NCBI GenBank assembly: GCA_965206975.1
Contig: OZ242253.1
Span: 3,224,001 to 3,288,000 of the forward strand
DNA: 64,000 nucleotides
Reading direction: 5' to 3'
Source of the DNA: JAAXGI01 sp965206975
Lineage (GTDB): Bacteria; Gemmatimonadota; Gemmatimonadetes; Longimicrobiales; Gaopeijiaceae
Numbering within the stretch: the first letter of the stretch is position 1; every line of letters begins with the position of its first letter. Positions 27,197 through 37,189 of this stretch are shown in pieces. Both the position numbers and the translations under genes were made by a program. The notes below the pieces were generated by a model. That model was not told where the DNA came from and did no database searches. It saw only the letters and a program-made list of their open reading frames with translations.

Positions 27197-28618
27197 ATGG
27201 CGAACTACCTCACCGGAAAGCACCTCTCCCGCCGGACCTTCCTTCGGGGCCTCGGCGCGGGCATCGCGCTCCCCTACCTGGACGCGATGGAGCCTGCCGG
27301 CCGGATCCTCGGCCTCTCGCGACAGGAAAACTTCACGCGAATGGTCTGCATCGAGGAGTCGATGGGGACGGCGGGGTCGAGCGACTGGGGAGCCGCGCAG
27401 CACCTCTTCGCCCCCGCCCAGGTCGGGCGGGGTTTCGAGTTCGCGCCGAACAGCTGTCTCGCTCCCCTCTCGGACTTCCGGGAGTACATGACGATCGTGA
27501 GCAACACCGACTGCCGCTCCGCCGAGGCCTTCGCCGCGGAGGAGATCGGCGGTGACCACGACCGGTCCACGGCGGTGTTCCTGACCCAGGCTCACCCGAG
27601 GCAGACCCAGGGCTCGGACATCTTCCTCGGCACCTCGCTCGACCAGCTCCACGCGCGGCGTTTCGGGCAGGACACCGCGCTTCCGTCCCTTGAGCTCAGC
27701 ATCGAGGGAATCGACCGGGGCGGCGGGTGCGCCTACAACTATCACTGCGCCTACACGACCTCGCTCGCCTGGGCTTCCCCAAACCAGCCGCTTCCCGCGA
27801 TCCGGGAACCTCGCGTGGTATTCGAGCGCCTCTTCGGCGCCGGAGACTCGGCGGCGGACCGTGCCGAGAGGCGGGCGACGAATCGGAGCATCATCGACTG
27901 GGTCGCAACCGAGGTTGCCCGGCTCAAGCGCGAGCTTGGCACCGCCGACCGCGCGGCCCTCGACGAGTACACGGAGCACATCCGGGAGATCGAGCGGCGG
28001 ATCAACCTGGTGGAGGCGAGGAACACGAGCGGGGAGGAGCGCGAAATGCCCGAGGCTCCCTCCGGCGTCCCGGACTCCTTCGACGAGCACATGCAGCTCA
28101 TGTTCGACCTGCAGGTGCTCGCGCTACAGGCTGACCTGACGCGGGTCATCACCTTCAAGACCGGGTTCGACCAGTCCAACCGGACCTTCCCGGAGAGCGG
28201 GACCACGAAGTCGATCCACGGCGCGTCGCATCACGGGAACGTCGCGGCGGACATCATGGACTTCAACATGATCAACACCTACCGGGTCGCCCAGCTCAAC
28301 TACTTCCTCACGAAGATGAGGGACACCCACGAGGGCGACGCCTCGCTCCTCGACAAGACGGCGATCGTCTGGGGTTCCCCGATGGCCGACCCGAACCTGC
28401 ACAACCACCGGCGGGCGCCCCTCATGTTGCTCGGCCGCGCGAACGGCGCCCTCGAAGGCGGCGTGCACCTGGAGGCGCCGGAAGGGACGCCGATGGCGAA
28501 CGTCTTCGTCGACCTGATGCAGAAGCTCGGGCACGACACCGAGACTTTCGGCGACAGCGACGGACACTTCTCGCTCGACTACACGGGCGGCGCCCGGACG
28601 GGGGCAAGCGGGGCATGA
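27197..28618 (+). CDS. DUF1552 twin-arginine exported protein
   Basis: A 473-residue DUF1552 protein. A twin-arginine signal is evident (LSRRTFLRGLGAGIALPYL). Conserved blocks include SNTDCRSAEAF, GGDHDRSTAVFLT, TSLDQLHARRFG, LQADLTRVITFKTG, IHGASHHGN and a Cys pair near GGGCAYNYHC. The fold resembles sulfatase-like DUF1501 relatives, and it is always paired with DUF1592 proteins. Its stop overlaps the ankyrin gene start (ATGA). Tat export of a folded protein implies a cofactor, not identified here. Confidence 0.9.
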   Translation: MANYLTGKHLSRRTFLRGLGAGIALPYLDAMEPAGRILGLSRQENFTRMVCIEESMGTAGSSDWGAAQHLFAPAQVGRGFEFAPNSCLAPLSDFREYMTIVSNTDCRSAEAFAAEEIGGDHDRSTAVFLTQAHPRQTQGSDIFLGTSLDQLHARRFGQDTALPSLELSIEGIDRGGGCAYNYHCAYTTSLAWASPNQPLPAIREPRVVFERLFGAGDSAADRAERRATNRSIIDWVATEVARLKRELGTADRAALDEYTEHIREIERRINLVEARNTSGEEREMPEAPSGVPDSFDEHMQLMFDLQVLALQADLTRVITFKTGFDQSNRTFPESGTTKSIHGASHHGNVAADIMDFNMINTYRVAQLNYFLTKMRDTHEGDASLLDKTAIVWGSPMADPNLHNHRRAPLMLLGRANGALEGGVHLEAPEGTPMANVFVDLMQKLGHDTETFGDSDGHFSLDYTGGARTGASGA

Positions 28619-30597
28619 GGGGGGGGACGACGAAAACGACAGGCTCCGGAGTCCGCCGGGTTTCGTCGAGCGGAGGCGTCGCCCCGCTCGGGACCAGGCT
28701 GATCCTCGCCGGGATCTGTGCCCTCGCACTCATCGGGGCCCAGCTCCCCCAGGACATCACGATCCTGGATGCGGCGCGCGCCGGGGATAGGGCGGCGGTT
28801 CGCGCCCTCCTCGCATCGGGGGCTGACGTAAACGAAGTGGCCGGGGACGGGATGACCCCGCTCCACTGGGCGGTCGAGCGCGGGCACGCCGAGGTCGTCG
28901 AGATCCTCCTCGCCGCGTCCGCGGAGGTATCGGCGGTGACGCGTATCGGGAGCTACACGCCGCTCCACCTGGCGAGCAGGCGGGGCGACGACGCCGCCGT
29001 CGAGGCGCTCCTCGAAGCCGGGGCCGACCCCACACCCCTCACGACGAACAGCGGGGTGACGCCGCTCCACCTGGCCGCAGGCGCGCCACGGGGCTCCGGC
29101 GCGGTGGAGGCGCTCCTCGAAGCGGGGGCCGACCCGAACGCCCGGGAGGGCTCCGCCGGCCAGACGCCGCTCATGTTCGCCGCGGCGACGAATCGGGGCG
29201 AATCCGTCACGGAGCTCCTCGAAGCCGGGGCCGACCCCGGAATCCGGACGGAGTCCGTCGATGTCCTTCGGAGCCTCGCCCTCGACCGGGAGGCGACGCA
29301 GCGCCTCCGGGAATCCGTCGCCGAACTCAGGGGAGACTCGGACGTCGAGTTGACCCCGAGCCAGGCGCAGGAGGCGATTTTGGCGCAACGCGAGTTCCTG
29401 CGTTCCGGTTACGATGTCGGTGACGTGGACCGCTACACCCTCGCAAACGTGCGGCCGGACTACCCCGGAGGCCCCGACGTCGTCCGTCCCCCATTCCGGG
29501 AGGTAGTCGTCGGACAGACCGGGGGAATGACGGCGCTCCTTCACGCTGCCAGGGAGGGTCACATCGAGGCAGCTGTCGCGCTCGTCGACGGGGGTGCCGA
29601 CGTCGATCAGGTGGCCGTGGACGGGACGAGCCCGCTCCTCATCGCCACCCTGAACGGACAGTTCGATCTGGCACTCGTCCTCATTGAGCGCGGAGCAGAC
29701 CCCAACCTGGCCGCTTCGACGGACGGGTCCACTCCCCTCTTCGCGACGCTCCAGACCCAGTGGGCGCCCAAGTCGAATTATCCCCAGCCGCGCGCGCAAG
29801 ATTCGCAGCGCTCCGAGTACATGGACGTGTTCCGGGCACTCCTCGAGACGGGAGCCGACCCGAATGTCCGGCTGAACGCCCACCTCTGGTACTGGGAGTA
29901 CGGGCTGAACAAGATGGGAATCGACCTGACGGGAGCCACCCCGTTCTACCGGGCCGCATTCGCGCAAGATCTCCCCGCGATGCGCCTCCTCGCCGAGTAC
30001 GGGGCGGACCCCAACGTCCCGACCGTGTGGCCGGAGCTCGGGATGCGGGACCGGAGGCAGCCGGACGGACGGCAGCAGGAGGACTCGGCGCTTCCCTACA
30101 TTCCCGAGGGCGCCCCGAACGCGTATCCGATTCACGCCGCAACCGGGGGCGGATACCTCGGGCTCGGAGCCTTCAGCGTCCGGAGCATGCCGGATCAGTT
30201 CCTCCCCGCGGTGCAGTACCTCGTCGACGAGCACGGAGCGGACTTGAGTCTCGCGGACTCGTGGGGGTACCGGCCGATCCACTACGCGGCATCCCGCGGC
30301 GACAATGAGATGATCGAGTACCTGGTCGCGGAGGGTGCGGATGTCACGGCGCTGACACGCCTCGGCCAGTCGCCCGCAGACATGGCGCGGGGCGGCCGGG
30401 CCGGCTTCTTCACCCGGGTCGCGTACCCGGAGACCGTCGAGCTGCTCACCGGCATGGGCTCCCCGCTCGCGTGCCTCCACACGCACTTCCTTGATACCGG
30501 GGACTTCTGCGAGGGAGCGGGTGTGAACGACCCCTGGGGCGACGAGCCCCCGCAGATCCCGGCGTCCGACGGGCAGGCACTCACAGCACCGCGCTGA
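28615..30597 (+). CDS. Exported ankyrin-repeat protein
   Basis: A 660-residue protein with an N-terminal membrane anchor or signal (LILAGICALALIGAQ) followed by two blocks of ankyrin repeats: MTPLHWAVERGHAEVVEIL, YTPLHLASRRGDDAAVEALL, TPLMFAAATNRGESVTELL, then TALLHAAREGHIEAAVAL, and a C-terminal block ending YRPIHYAASRGDNEMIEYL. The last 50 residues have two Cys (ACLHTHFLDTGDFC-like). It is joined to the DUF1552 gene by an ATGA overlap, so probably binds or recruits that complex in the periplasm. That role is inference. Confidence 0.88.
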   Translation: MRGGTTKTTGSGVRRVSSSGGVAPLGTRLILAGICALALIGAQLPQDITILDAARAGDRAAVRALLASGADVNEVAGDGMTPLHWAVERGHAEVVEILLAASAEVSAVTRIGSYTPLHLASRRGDDAAVEALLEAGADPTPLTTNSGVTPLHLAAGAPRGSGAVEALLEAGADPNAREGSAGQTPLMFAAATNRGESVTELLEAGADPGIRTESVDVLRSLALDREATQRLRESVAELRGDSDVELTPSQAQEAILAQREFLRSGYDVGDVDRYTLANVRPDYPGGPDVVRPPFREVVVGQTGGMTALLHAAREGHIEAAVALVDGGADVDQVAVDGTSPLLIATLNGQFDLALVLIERGADPNLAASTDGSTPLFATLQTQWAPKSNYPQPRAQDSQRSEYMDVFRALLETGADPNVRLNAHLWYWEYGLNKMGIDLTGATPFYRAAFAQDLPAMRLLAEYGADPNVPTVWPELGMRDRRQPDGRQQEDSALPYIPEGAPNAYPIHAATGGGYLGLGAFSVRSMPDQFLPAVQYLVDEHGADLSLADSWGYRPIHYAASRGDNEMIEYLVAEGADVTALTRLGQSPADMARGGRAGFFTRVAYPETVELLTGMGSPLACLHTHFLDTGDFCEGAGVNDPWGDEPPQIPASDGQALTAPR

Positions 30598-30613
30598 TTT
30601 GCGCGACACCGGT

Positions 30614-30645
30614 CCGCCGGCACCGGCCTCATCCGGTGCCGGCGG
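30614..30645. terminator. 13-bp perfect stem-loop after the ankyrin gene
   Basis: CCGCCGGCACCGG (30614-30626) and CCGGTGCCGGCGG (30633-30645) form a perfect stem with a 6-nt loop, 17 bp after the stop codon. No U-tract follows, so termination is suggested by position and stability only. Confidence 0.45.
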
Positions 30646-30734
30646 CCGACGACACCGGTTCGGTCCAGATTGACGCCGGGGCGGTCTCATCCGCTGAGAG
30701 ACGCGCTGCGACGAAAGCACCGATGGGAGAGACC

Positions 30735-31868
30735 ATGAGACCCCGTACCGTCCTGCCGTTACTCCTCGTCTTCGGATTCGCCGCGATCGTCGGCTGCGGC
30801 AGCGCTGACGAGCAGGCCACCGCCGCGACGACATCTGCCGCCGTCATGAAGGGGGGAGATGACCGAACCGGGGAATATGACGCCGTCGCAGGGTGGTGGA
30901 AGCCCGCGCCGGACCACGAGGGCCCGTGGACGTGGGGAGAGGTCTCGGGGATCGCAGTGGACAACCCGGACCGGATCATCGTGGCCGTGTGGGGAGACCG
31001 GAATGCGGAAGGGGAGGAGCGGGAAGGAAGCACGAATTACCTCGTCGCAGTCGATCGAAACGGGAACATCATCGAACGGTGGACGCAGTGGGACTCGATC
31101 CTGAACCGGCCTCACCAAGTCTACATCAGCCCCTACGACCCGGAGCGTCACGTATGGGTCGTCGAGCGGGGCGGACGGGGCGTGAACATGCAGATCCTCA
31201 AGTTCACGAACGACGGCAGCGAGCTGGTAATGCGCCTCGTCGATCCGGACCACCCCACGAGCCGCGACGAGGCACGGGCGAACCCGCACCCGGGCCCCTA
31301 CACATACGGGGATCCTGCCGTGCTGGCCTTCCTGCCGGACGGCAGCTTCTACCTCGGCGACGGGTACTGGAACACCCGCATCGTCAAGTACGACGCGAAT
31401 GGGGAGTACCTGCTCGAGTGGGGGGAATTCGGGAGCGGCCCCGGCCAGTTTGACCTCGTGCACGGCGTGGCCGTGGACCGGGACCGGCGCGTCTACGTGG
31501 GAGATCGCACGAATAATCGCATCCAGATTTTCACCGAGAATGGCGAGTTTATCGAGGAGTGGCCGGACGTCTCCGACCCGGTTGGCGTCTATGTGGATGA
31601 GAACAACTCGATCTGGGTGATCTCCGCGACGCTGAATCGGCTGCTCAAGTACAACCGCGACGGAGTACTCCAATATCACTGGGGCGCATTCGGCGGAACG
31701 AGGGGCGGCTTCCCGGGTGGACTCTCGCGTCCACACCAGATCGACGTGGACCAGGCCGGGAACGTTTACGTCGCGAGTTGGGACGGCGGGTGGGCGAACA
31801 AGTTCGTTCCGAAGCCGAACGCGGACCCGGACAAGCTGATCGGGCGTCCGCTCGTCCTGTCGCAGTAG
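30735..31868 (+). CDS. NHL-repeat six-bladed propeller lipoprotein
   Basis: A 377-residue protein with a lipobox (AAIVGCGS) and NHL repeats: LNRPHQVYISPYDPERHVWV, YLLEWGEFGSGPGQFDLVHG, VAVDRDRRVYVGDRTNNRIQ, GVYVDENNSIWV and LSRPHQIDVDQAGNVYVAS. This pattern resembles the lyase domain of peptidylglycine alpha-amidating enzyme and related bacterial propellers. Activity is unknown. Start ATG 30735 has GGGAGAG upstream; an ATG at 30723 is the alternative. Confidence 0.8.
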   Translation: MRPRTVLPLLLVFGFAAIVGCGSADEQATAATTSAAVMKGGDDRTGEYDAVAGWWKPAPDHEGPWTWGEVSGIAVDNPDRIIVAVWGDRNAEGEEREGSTNYLVAVDRNGNIIERWTQWDSILNRPHQVYISPYDPERHVWVVERGGRGVNMQILKFTNDGSELVMRLVDPDHPTSRDEARANPHPGPYTYGDPAVLAFLPDGSFYLGDGYWNTRIVKYDANGEYLLEWGEFGSGPGQFDLVHGVAVDRDRRVYVGDRTNNRIQIFTENGEFIEEWPDVSDPVGVYVDENNSIWVISATLNRLLKYNRDGVLQYHWGAFGGTRGGFPGGLSRPHQIDVDQAGNVYVASWDGGWANKFVPKPNADPDKLIGRPLVLSQ

Positions 31869-32106
31869 GGTGCGAGTGCACGGCTCCCGGGAGAGGCCGA
31901 CGCGTGCGCGAGCGGCGCGGAGTCAGGCGGTTGCCCCACGGCTACCGGCCTGGGCGGGCTTTGGACTGCTCCATCGGTCGGCATCCGGGTCGCGCCACTC
32001 GAAACCGTCGCCGGGATGCGTCCCGGCAAATCGGGAACGTACGTACCGCGAGGCATCTTCCGATGACTCCAGACTCCACGGCCGCGCGCGGACCCCGGTA
32101 GCACCG

Positions 32107-32673
32107 ATGCCGTATGGCCCCGTCACACGCTCGACGGCCGCAATCCTCCTCCTGGCGGCCGTCGTCGCCGCCTGCACGGAAGAGCCCCTCGTCGTGTTCA
32201 TGGACTCGGCGCACCCGGCTCGCGTCTACGACGAAGAGACGCGGGGTGCCGGTCAGACGAATGCCGACCTTCTCGCCGAGTACTTCGGCGACCTTCCGAT
32301 ACGCCGGGTCAGCGAAGCGATCAGCCCGGCCTGGCAGCGGGATGCCGCCATCGCCGCTCTGGAACCGGACTTGGTCGTGATACACTACTCGGGGTTCCGT
32401 GAGGAGGACGGCACGGGACCGAGAGAACGGCTGCGGGACTTTCTCGCCCACTTCGGAGACTCGGAGACCGAGTTCGTGATCTACAGCCGGACCCGGGGCT
32501 CCGTGCTCGACGAGGCGGTAGGGGAGCTCCTCGCCCAGACCAGCGCGGAGCACCCTTCCCTCCTCTCGAGGGTCCACGTTTTCGGCTTGGACGATCACGG
32601 GGAACGGAGCTGGCTGAGTCCCCCGACGATCGAGGCGCTCAGGGAGAGCGTGGTGGAGGTCCTCGAACTCTGA
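32107..32673 (+). CDS. Lipoprotein of unknown function
   Basis: A 188-residue protein with a clear lipobox (LLLAAVVAACTEE) followed by an alpha/beta domain: LVVFMDSAHPARVYDEETRG, GQTNADLLAEYFGDLP, EPDLVVIHYSGF, EFVIYSRTRGS and SLLSRVHVFGLDDHG. The strands and the N-terminal FMDS/HPARVYD resemble a GATase- or flavodoxin-like fold, but no catalytic set can be named. It lies between the NHL and PQQ genes on the same strand. Confidence 0.6.
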   Translation: MPYGPVTRSTAAILLLAAVVAACTEEPLVVFMDSAHPARVYDEETRGAGQTNADLLAEYFGDLPIRRVSEAISPAWQRDAAIAALEPDLVVIHYSGFREEDGTGPRERLRDFLAHFGDSETEFVIYSRTRGSVLDEAVGELLAQTSAEHPSLLSRVHVFGLDDHGERSWLSPPTIEALRESVVEVLEL

Positions 32674-32842
32674 ACGATCTATCGCGTAGGACTCGGCCAC
32701 CGAAGTGCGGGAGGCTCGCGCCCGGTACCCCACGCGAGCGCCCCCGCAGGCCCGGGGAGCACACGTCGCGTCGCGTCCCCTCGCCACGCCCCCCTTCCGA
32801 GGCCCCGCAAGGGTCCAACCCGCCGCTCGCTGGAGGTCGATG

Positions 32843-34804
32843 ATGGAACACCGCTTCCGCCCTGCCCGATTCCCGCTCTGCCTCGCGATCCTTCTCGCCA
32901 TCGGGAGTTCGCCCCTCGCCGCGCAGTCGGGCGCTACCGGGGGGGAGTGGCAGACGTACGGCGGTGATCTGGGGAACACCCGCTACGCGCCCCTCGACCA
33001 GATCGATGCCACGAACTTCTCGGATCTCCAGGTCGCCTGGCGCTTCAGCCCTGCGAATCTGGGCCCCTTCGCGGACTCCAACTATCAGGCGACCCCCCTG
33101 ATGGTGGACGGGGTGCTGTATACGACCGCCGGGAGCCGCCGGAACGTCGTGGCACTCGACGCCGCGACGGGGGAGATGCTCTGGATGTACCGGATCGAGG
33201 AGGGTGAACGCGGGGCGAACGCCATCCGCCGCATGTCGGGCCGCGGGGTCGCGTACTGGACGGACGGAGCGGGGGACGAGCGGATCTTCCTCGTTACGAT
33301 CGGCTATCAGCTCGTCGCCCTCGATGCGGAAACGGGACGCCCCGTCAGCGGATTCGGGACAGACGGGGTCGTGGATCTCAAGCTCGGAAACGATCAGGAG
33401 ATCGACCTTGTATCCGGGGAGATCGGGTGGAACAGCGCGCCGATCGTTGCCCGCGACGTCGTCCTCGTGGGAGCCGCGCACCGGGGTGGATCGAGCCCCC
33501 CGAGCAGGGAGAACATCAAGGGGTACATCCGCGGATTTGATGTCCGAACCGGGCAGAGGCAGTGGATCTTCCACACGATCCCCCAGGTCGGCGAGTTCGG
33601 CCACGACACGTGGGAGGACGAATCCGCCGCGTACACGGGGAACACGGGGGTGTGGACCACCTTCACCGTGGATGAGGAGCTCGGGATCGTGTATCTTCCG
33701 GTCGAGATCCCGACAGGCGACTACTACGGGGGGCATCGGCCGGGCGGGAACCTCTTCGGCGAGAGTCTCGTCGCCGTTGACCTCGAGACGGGCCGCCGGC
33801 TCTGGCACTTCCAATTCGTCCACCACCCGATTTGGGACTACGACGTCCCCTGCCCGCCCATTCTCGTGGACATCACCGTCGACGGACGAGAGATCCAGGC
33901 GGTCGCGCAGCCGACGAAGCAGGGGTGGGTCTACGTCTTCGACCGGGTCACGGGGGAGCCGGTCTGGCCGATCGAGGAACGGCCCGTCCCGGCCGGAGAT
34001 GTCCCGGGCGAATGGTACGCCCCCACGCAACCCTTCCCGACCAGGCCGCCGCCCTTCGAGCGGCAGGGCTTCCTCCTGGAGGAGCTCATCGACTTCACGC
34101 CCGAGCTCCGTCAGGAGGCGCTCGAGGTCGCCTCGCAGTACCGGACGGGGGCCGTTTTCACCCCCCCGATCGTCCAGGAAGAAGACGGGCTCCTCGGTAC
34201 CCTCTTCGTTCCGAACGGGGCGAACTGGCCGGGCGGCTCCTTCGACCCCGAGACCGGCATCCTCTACGTGTACTCGCACACGCTCATGCGGGCCGTTGGG
34301 CTCGTCCGCGACCCGAACCGGTCGGACATGGACTATGTGCGGGGCCCGAGCGGACCGCTCACGGTCCAGGGGCTTCCACTCGTGAAGCCGCCCTGGGGCC
34401 GGATCACGGCAATCGACCTGAACGCCGGCGAGATCCTCTGGCAGGTGGCACACGGCGAGACGCCGGATTTCGTCCGGGATCATCCGGCACTCCAGGGAGT
34501 GGAGATCCCCCGGACGGGCCGATTCGCCTCGGCCGGAGGGAGCTCGGGGGGAATCGGAACGCTGACGACCCGGACGCTCGTCATCAGCGGCGAGGGCGGC
34601 ACCTTCACGACGCCTTCGGGAGAGGTTGGCGCGATGCTTCGGGCCTACGACAAGGAGACCGGCGAGGAGCGTGGAGCCGCCTACCTCCCCGCCGCGCAGA
34701 CCGGCTCTCCCGTGAGCTACATGCTGGACGGAAGGCAGTACATCGCCGTCGCCGTCGGCGGAAGCGGAGACCCGGCCGAGCTCATTGCCTTCACCCTCCC
34801 GTGA
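32843..34804 (+). CDS. PQQ-binding-type quinoprotein dehydrogenase (no heme domain)
   Basis: A 653-residue exported eight-bladed propeller of the quinoprotein glucose/alcohol dehydrogenase family: WQTYGGDLGNTRYAPLDQI, ATPLMVDGVLYTTAGSRRNV, VALDAATGEMLWMYR, DLETGRRLWHFQFVHHPIWD, TKQGWVYVFDRVTGEPVWPI, LFVPNGANWPGGSFDP and ITAIDLNAGEILWQVAHGE. It would oxidise an alcohol or sugar in the periplasm, passing electrons to quinone or a cytochrome. Signal peptide ends SPLAAQ. ATG 32843 lies 6 nt after GGAGG; ATG 32840 is the alternative. Confidence 0.88.
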   Translation: MEHRFRPARFPLCLAILLAIGSSPLAAQSGATGGEWQTYGGDLGNTRYAPLDQIDATNFSDLQVAWRFSPANLGPFADSNYQATPLMVDGVLYTTAGSRRNVVALDAATGEMLWMYRIEEGERGANAIRRMSGRGVAYWTDGAGDERIFLVTIGYQLVALDAETGRPVSGFGTDGVVDLKLGNDQEIDLVSGEIGWNSAPIVARDVVLVGAAHRGGSSPPSRENIKGYIRGFDVRTGQRQWIFHTIPQVGEFGHDTWEDESAAYTGNTGVWTTFTVDEELGIVYLPVEIPTGDYYGGHRPGGNLFGESLVAVDLETGRRLWHFQFVHHPIWDYDVPCPPILVDITVDGREIQAVAQPTKQGWVYVFDRVTGEPVWPIEERPVPAGDVPGEWYAPTQPFPTRPPPFERQGFLLEELIDFTPELRQEALEVASQYRTGAVFTPPIVQEEDGLLGTLFVPNGANWPGGSFDPETGILYVYSHTLMRAVGLVRDPNRSDMDYVRGPSGPLTVQGLPLVKPPWGRITAIDLNAGEILWQVAHGETPDFVRDHPALQGVEIPRTGRFASAGGSSGGIGTLTTRTLVISGEGGTFTTPSGEVGAMLRAYDKETGEERGAAYLPAAQTGSPVSYMLDGRQYIAVAVGGSGDPAELIAFTLP

Positions 34805-34827
34805 GGCGCCCCCTCTTGGAGGAGACG

Positions 34828-35304
34828 TCAGAGGGGCTCGTAGTTCCGGAGGGACGCCTCGCAGTCCACCGCCCCGAGTTCACCGGTGGCCGTCTGAAAC
34901 GAGGTGGAGTCGCCCGGAGTGAAGACCTCGCCGCCGATCGCGTAGGTAACACGCGTGTCGACCGGGTTCCCCTCCGTGTCCCGCCAGGTCACCTCCACCT
35001 CGACGTAGCGGACGACCACGCCCCCGTTGTTTCGCACATACCCTTCGGCCCAAACGGAGTCACCGCTTTCTTCGCATGACACCAGCGTCACCGGCAGGTT
35101 GGAACCGGGAGCACGCCGCGAGTCGGTGCCCGCTCCCGGGGCAGCCGCGCCCCCTTCCCCTTCCGCGTCTGGAGGAGAGCCGGACCGGAAGAGAAGGAAC
35201 AACGCGGCGGCGAGAACCGCTGCGCCGAGGAGTACCCAGCCGGCCGCCGAGCGGGCGGGGGGGCCGGAGCGAGTCGCTGAGTCGGGGGAAGGGCGTCGAA
35301 CCAT
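34828..35304 (-). CDS. Membrane-anchored FxLYD-like domain protein
   Basis: A 158-residue protein with one transmembrane helix near the N-terminus (GWVLLGAAVLAAALFLLF) and a C-terminal beta-sandwich resembling FxLYD domains: VWAEGYVRNNGGVVVRYVEV, TWRDTEGNPVDT, FTPGDSTSFQ. Such domains sit outside the membrane and have no assigned activity. ATG 35304 gives a short basic N-terminus. It converges on the quinoprotein gene with a 23-bp gap. Confidence 0.6.
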   Translation of the reverse strand: MVRRPSPDSATRSGPPARSAAGWVLLGAAVLAAALFLLFRSGSPPDAEGEGGAAAPGAGTDSRRAPGSNLPVTLVSCEESGDSVWAEGYVRNNGGVVVRYVEVEVTWRDTEGNPVDTRVTYAIGGEVFTPGDSTSFQTATGELGAVDCEASLRNYEPL

Positions 35305-35503
35305 CGTCGGCAGGGGCCACCGGCCATGAAACCTCGTCGCTCGGCTCATGCGGGCGAGTCCGACCGCATGGACGTCCGGGAACGTGCGTCCCACGCCCCC
35401 GGCGAGCAAGGGCTTCCTTCGCCCGCAGGACGCCAAACCGAAGGCGCATCAGAGCGGCGGGCAGTCGCCACACACCTCGCGCGGAGCCGAGTCCGCGGAC
35501 GCC

Positions 35504-36958
35504 ATGACCGATAAACCCCAAGGGGCGGCCGGGCCCGCCCCCGCCAAGCGGCTCCTTCACCTCGCAGGAGGCCCGGTCGTCCTCCTCGCCCTTCTCCTCC
35601 TCCCCGTGGCTGAGCTCTCCTTCGAGGCCCGCGGCGCGATGGGGCTCCTTGTGTGGATGGCGTGGTGGTGGATCGCCCGCCCCGTGCACCTCGCGGTGAC
35701 GGGTCTCCTTCCGCTCGCGGTCACGGCCCTTCTGGGGCTGGCTCCGATGGATCAGGTCGCCTCCTCCTACTCACAGGACACGATCCTCCTCCTCCTCGGC
35801 GCCAACATCCTGACCAGCGTGTGGAGGCGGTGGGGGCTCGACCGCCGGATCGGCCTCGCTTCGCTCCTCGGCGTCGGGAGCAACACCACCCGGCAGATCC
35901 TGGTGTGGTTCCTGGTGAGCGCCGTGCTCTCGGGGATCCTCCCGAACACGATCGTCGCGGCCACGATGATCCCGATCGTGGTTGCCATGCTGCGTTCGGT
36001 CGGGATCGAGGATCTGTGGGAGAGCCGCGTGGGGAGCGTGCTCGTCATCGCGGTGGCGTGGGGCACAAGCGCCGGGGGCGCGGCAACCCCGCTCGGCGGG
36101 GCCCCGAACCTTCTTGCCGTCGGCCTCATCGAAGAGTCCGTAACCGGCCAGGAATTCCTCTTCCTCAGCTGGATCACGCGCCTGGCCCCGATGACGGCCG
36201 TCGTCATCGTCCTGATGTTCCTCTTCCTCCGCTTCGCGATGCGCCCCGATGTCGCGGAGCTCCCGGGCTCGAAGGAGTTCGTGCAGGGCGAGTTGGCAGC
36301 GCTCGGGCCCATGCGGAGCGAGGAGAAGTGGGGCCTTCTGCTCTTCCTCGCCGCCGCGGCACTCGCCTTCGGGCGGCCCCTCTACTCCGGCCTCCTCCCG
36401 GGCCTCACACCGGCCTTCGCCTTCGTTGCGATGGCGGTCGCGAGCTTTGCGGTCCGTACGCGGGAGGGTGCCCTCATCACCTGGCCCTTCGCCCAGAAGC
36501 ACATGCACTGGGGGCTCTTCTACCTCTTCGCAGGCGGGATCGCGCTTGGCCGGATCCTCGGCGAATCGGGCGCGGCCGCGAGCTTCGCGGACGCCCTCGT
36601 GCCGTACGCGGGCTCCGGCGGTTTCGTGGCGATCCTTGTCTTCGCTCTGCTGACGATGATTCTGACGCAGGTCACGAGTAACACGGCAGCCGTGGCGATC
36701 GTGGTTCCAGTAACGATCAGCACCTTCCAGTCTCTCGACCTGGACCCGCTCCCCTTTGTCTACATCGTCGCGGCGGTCGCGAACTGCGGATTCGTGCTCC
36801 CTTCCTCGGCGGGCGGCCCCGCCGTGGCCGCGGGGTACGGCGTCCATCTCCCGACGATGGCCACGAAGGGGCTCCTCGCCTCCCTAATGGTGCTCGTGAC
36901 GCTTGTCACCCTCGGATACGCGCTGGCCCGGTGGTGGCCGGGGTTCGGAGGCGCGTAG
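35504..36958 (+). CDS. SLC13/DASS family anion-sodium symporter
   Basis: A 484-residue membrane protein with about 12 helices. It has the family hallmarks: a first half with QDTILLLLGANILTSVWRRW and WGTSAGGAATPLGGAPNLLA, and a second half with FAGGIALGRILGESGAA and the SNT motif in LTQVTSNTAAVAIVVPVT. The substrate is likely a dicarboxylate, sulfate or similar anion driven by Na+. No linked metabolic genes narrow the choice. Start ATG 35504. Confidence 0.88.
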   Translation: MTDKPQGAAGPAPAKRLLHLAGGPVVLLALLLLPVAELSFEARGAMGLLVWMAWWWIARPVHLAVTGLLPLAVTALLGLAPMDQVASSYSQDTILLLLGANILTSVWRRWGLDRRIGLASLLGVGSNTTRQILVWFLVSAVLSGILPNTIVAATMIPIVVAMLRSVGIEDLWESRVGSVLVIAVAWGTSAGGAATPLGGAPNLLAVGLIEESVTGQEFLFLSWITRLAPMTAVVIVLMFLFLRFAMRPDVAELPGSKEFVQGELAALGPMRSEEKWGLLLFLAAAALAFGRPLYSGLLPGLTPAFAFVAMAVASFAVRTREGALITWPFAQKHMHWGLFYLFAGGIALGRILGESGAAASFADALVPYAGSGGFVAILVFALLTMILTQVTSNTAAVAIVVPVTISTFQSLDLDPLPFVYIVAAVANCGFVLPSSAGGPAVAAGYGVHLPTMATKGLLASLMVLVTLVTLGYALARWWPGFGGA

Positions 36959-37189
36959 GGCGATAGTGGCCGAGGCCGCCCGGTCTCGCTCTCCCCAAAG
37001 GCGGTCGAGCCGGGGCATTCGGCCTCGCCGCAGGGGAGTGCGCCGCAGAGCCACGTACCTGCGCCAGCTGCGCTGAAGGACTTCGCCAGCTGGTACGAGC
37101 ACGCTCCGCACGGTACACTAGCGGCCGAACGCCCTGCCTCTTTGTGACTTCGGTGTGGTCAGGCACGCCCCCCACCAGGACCGTTTGCG

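Noticed and set aside
28579..30834. 751-codon minus-strand ORF
   Set aside because: Antisense of the ankyrin gene; no domain seen.
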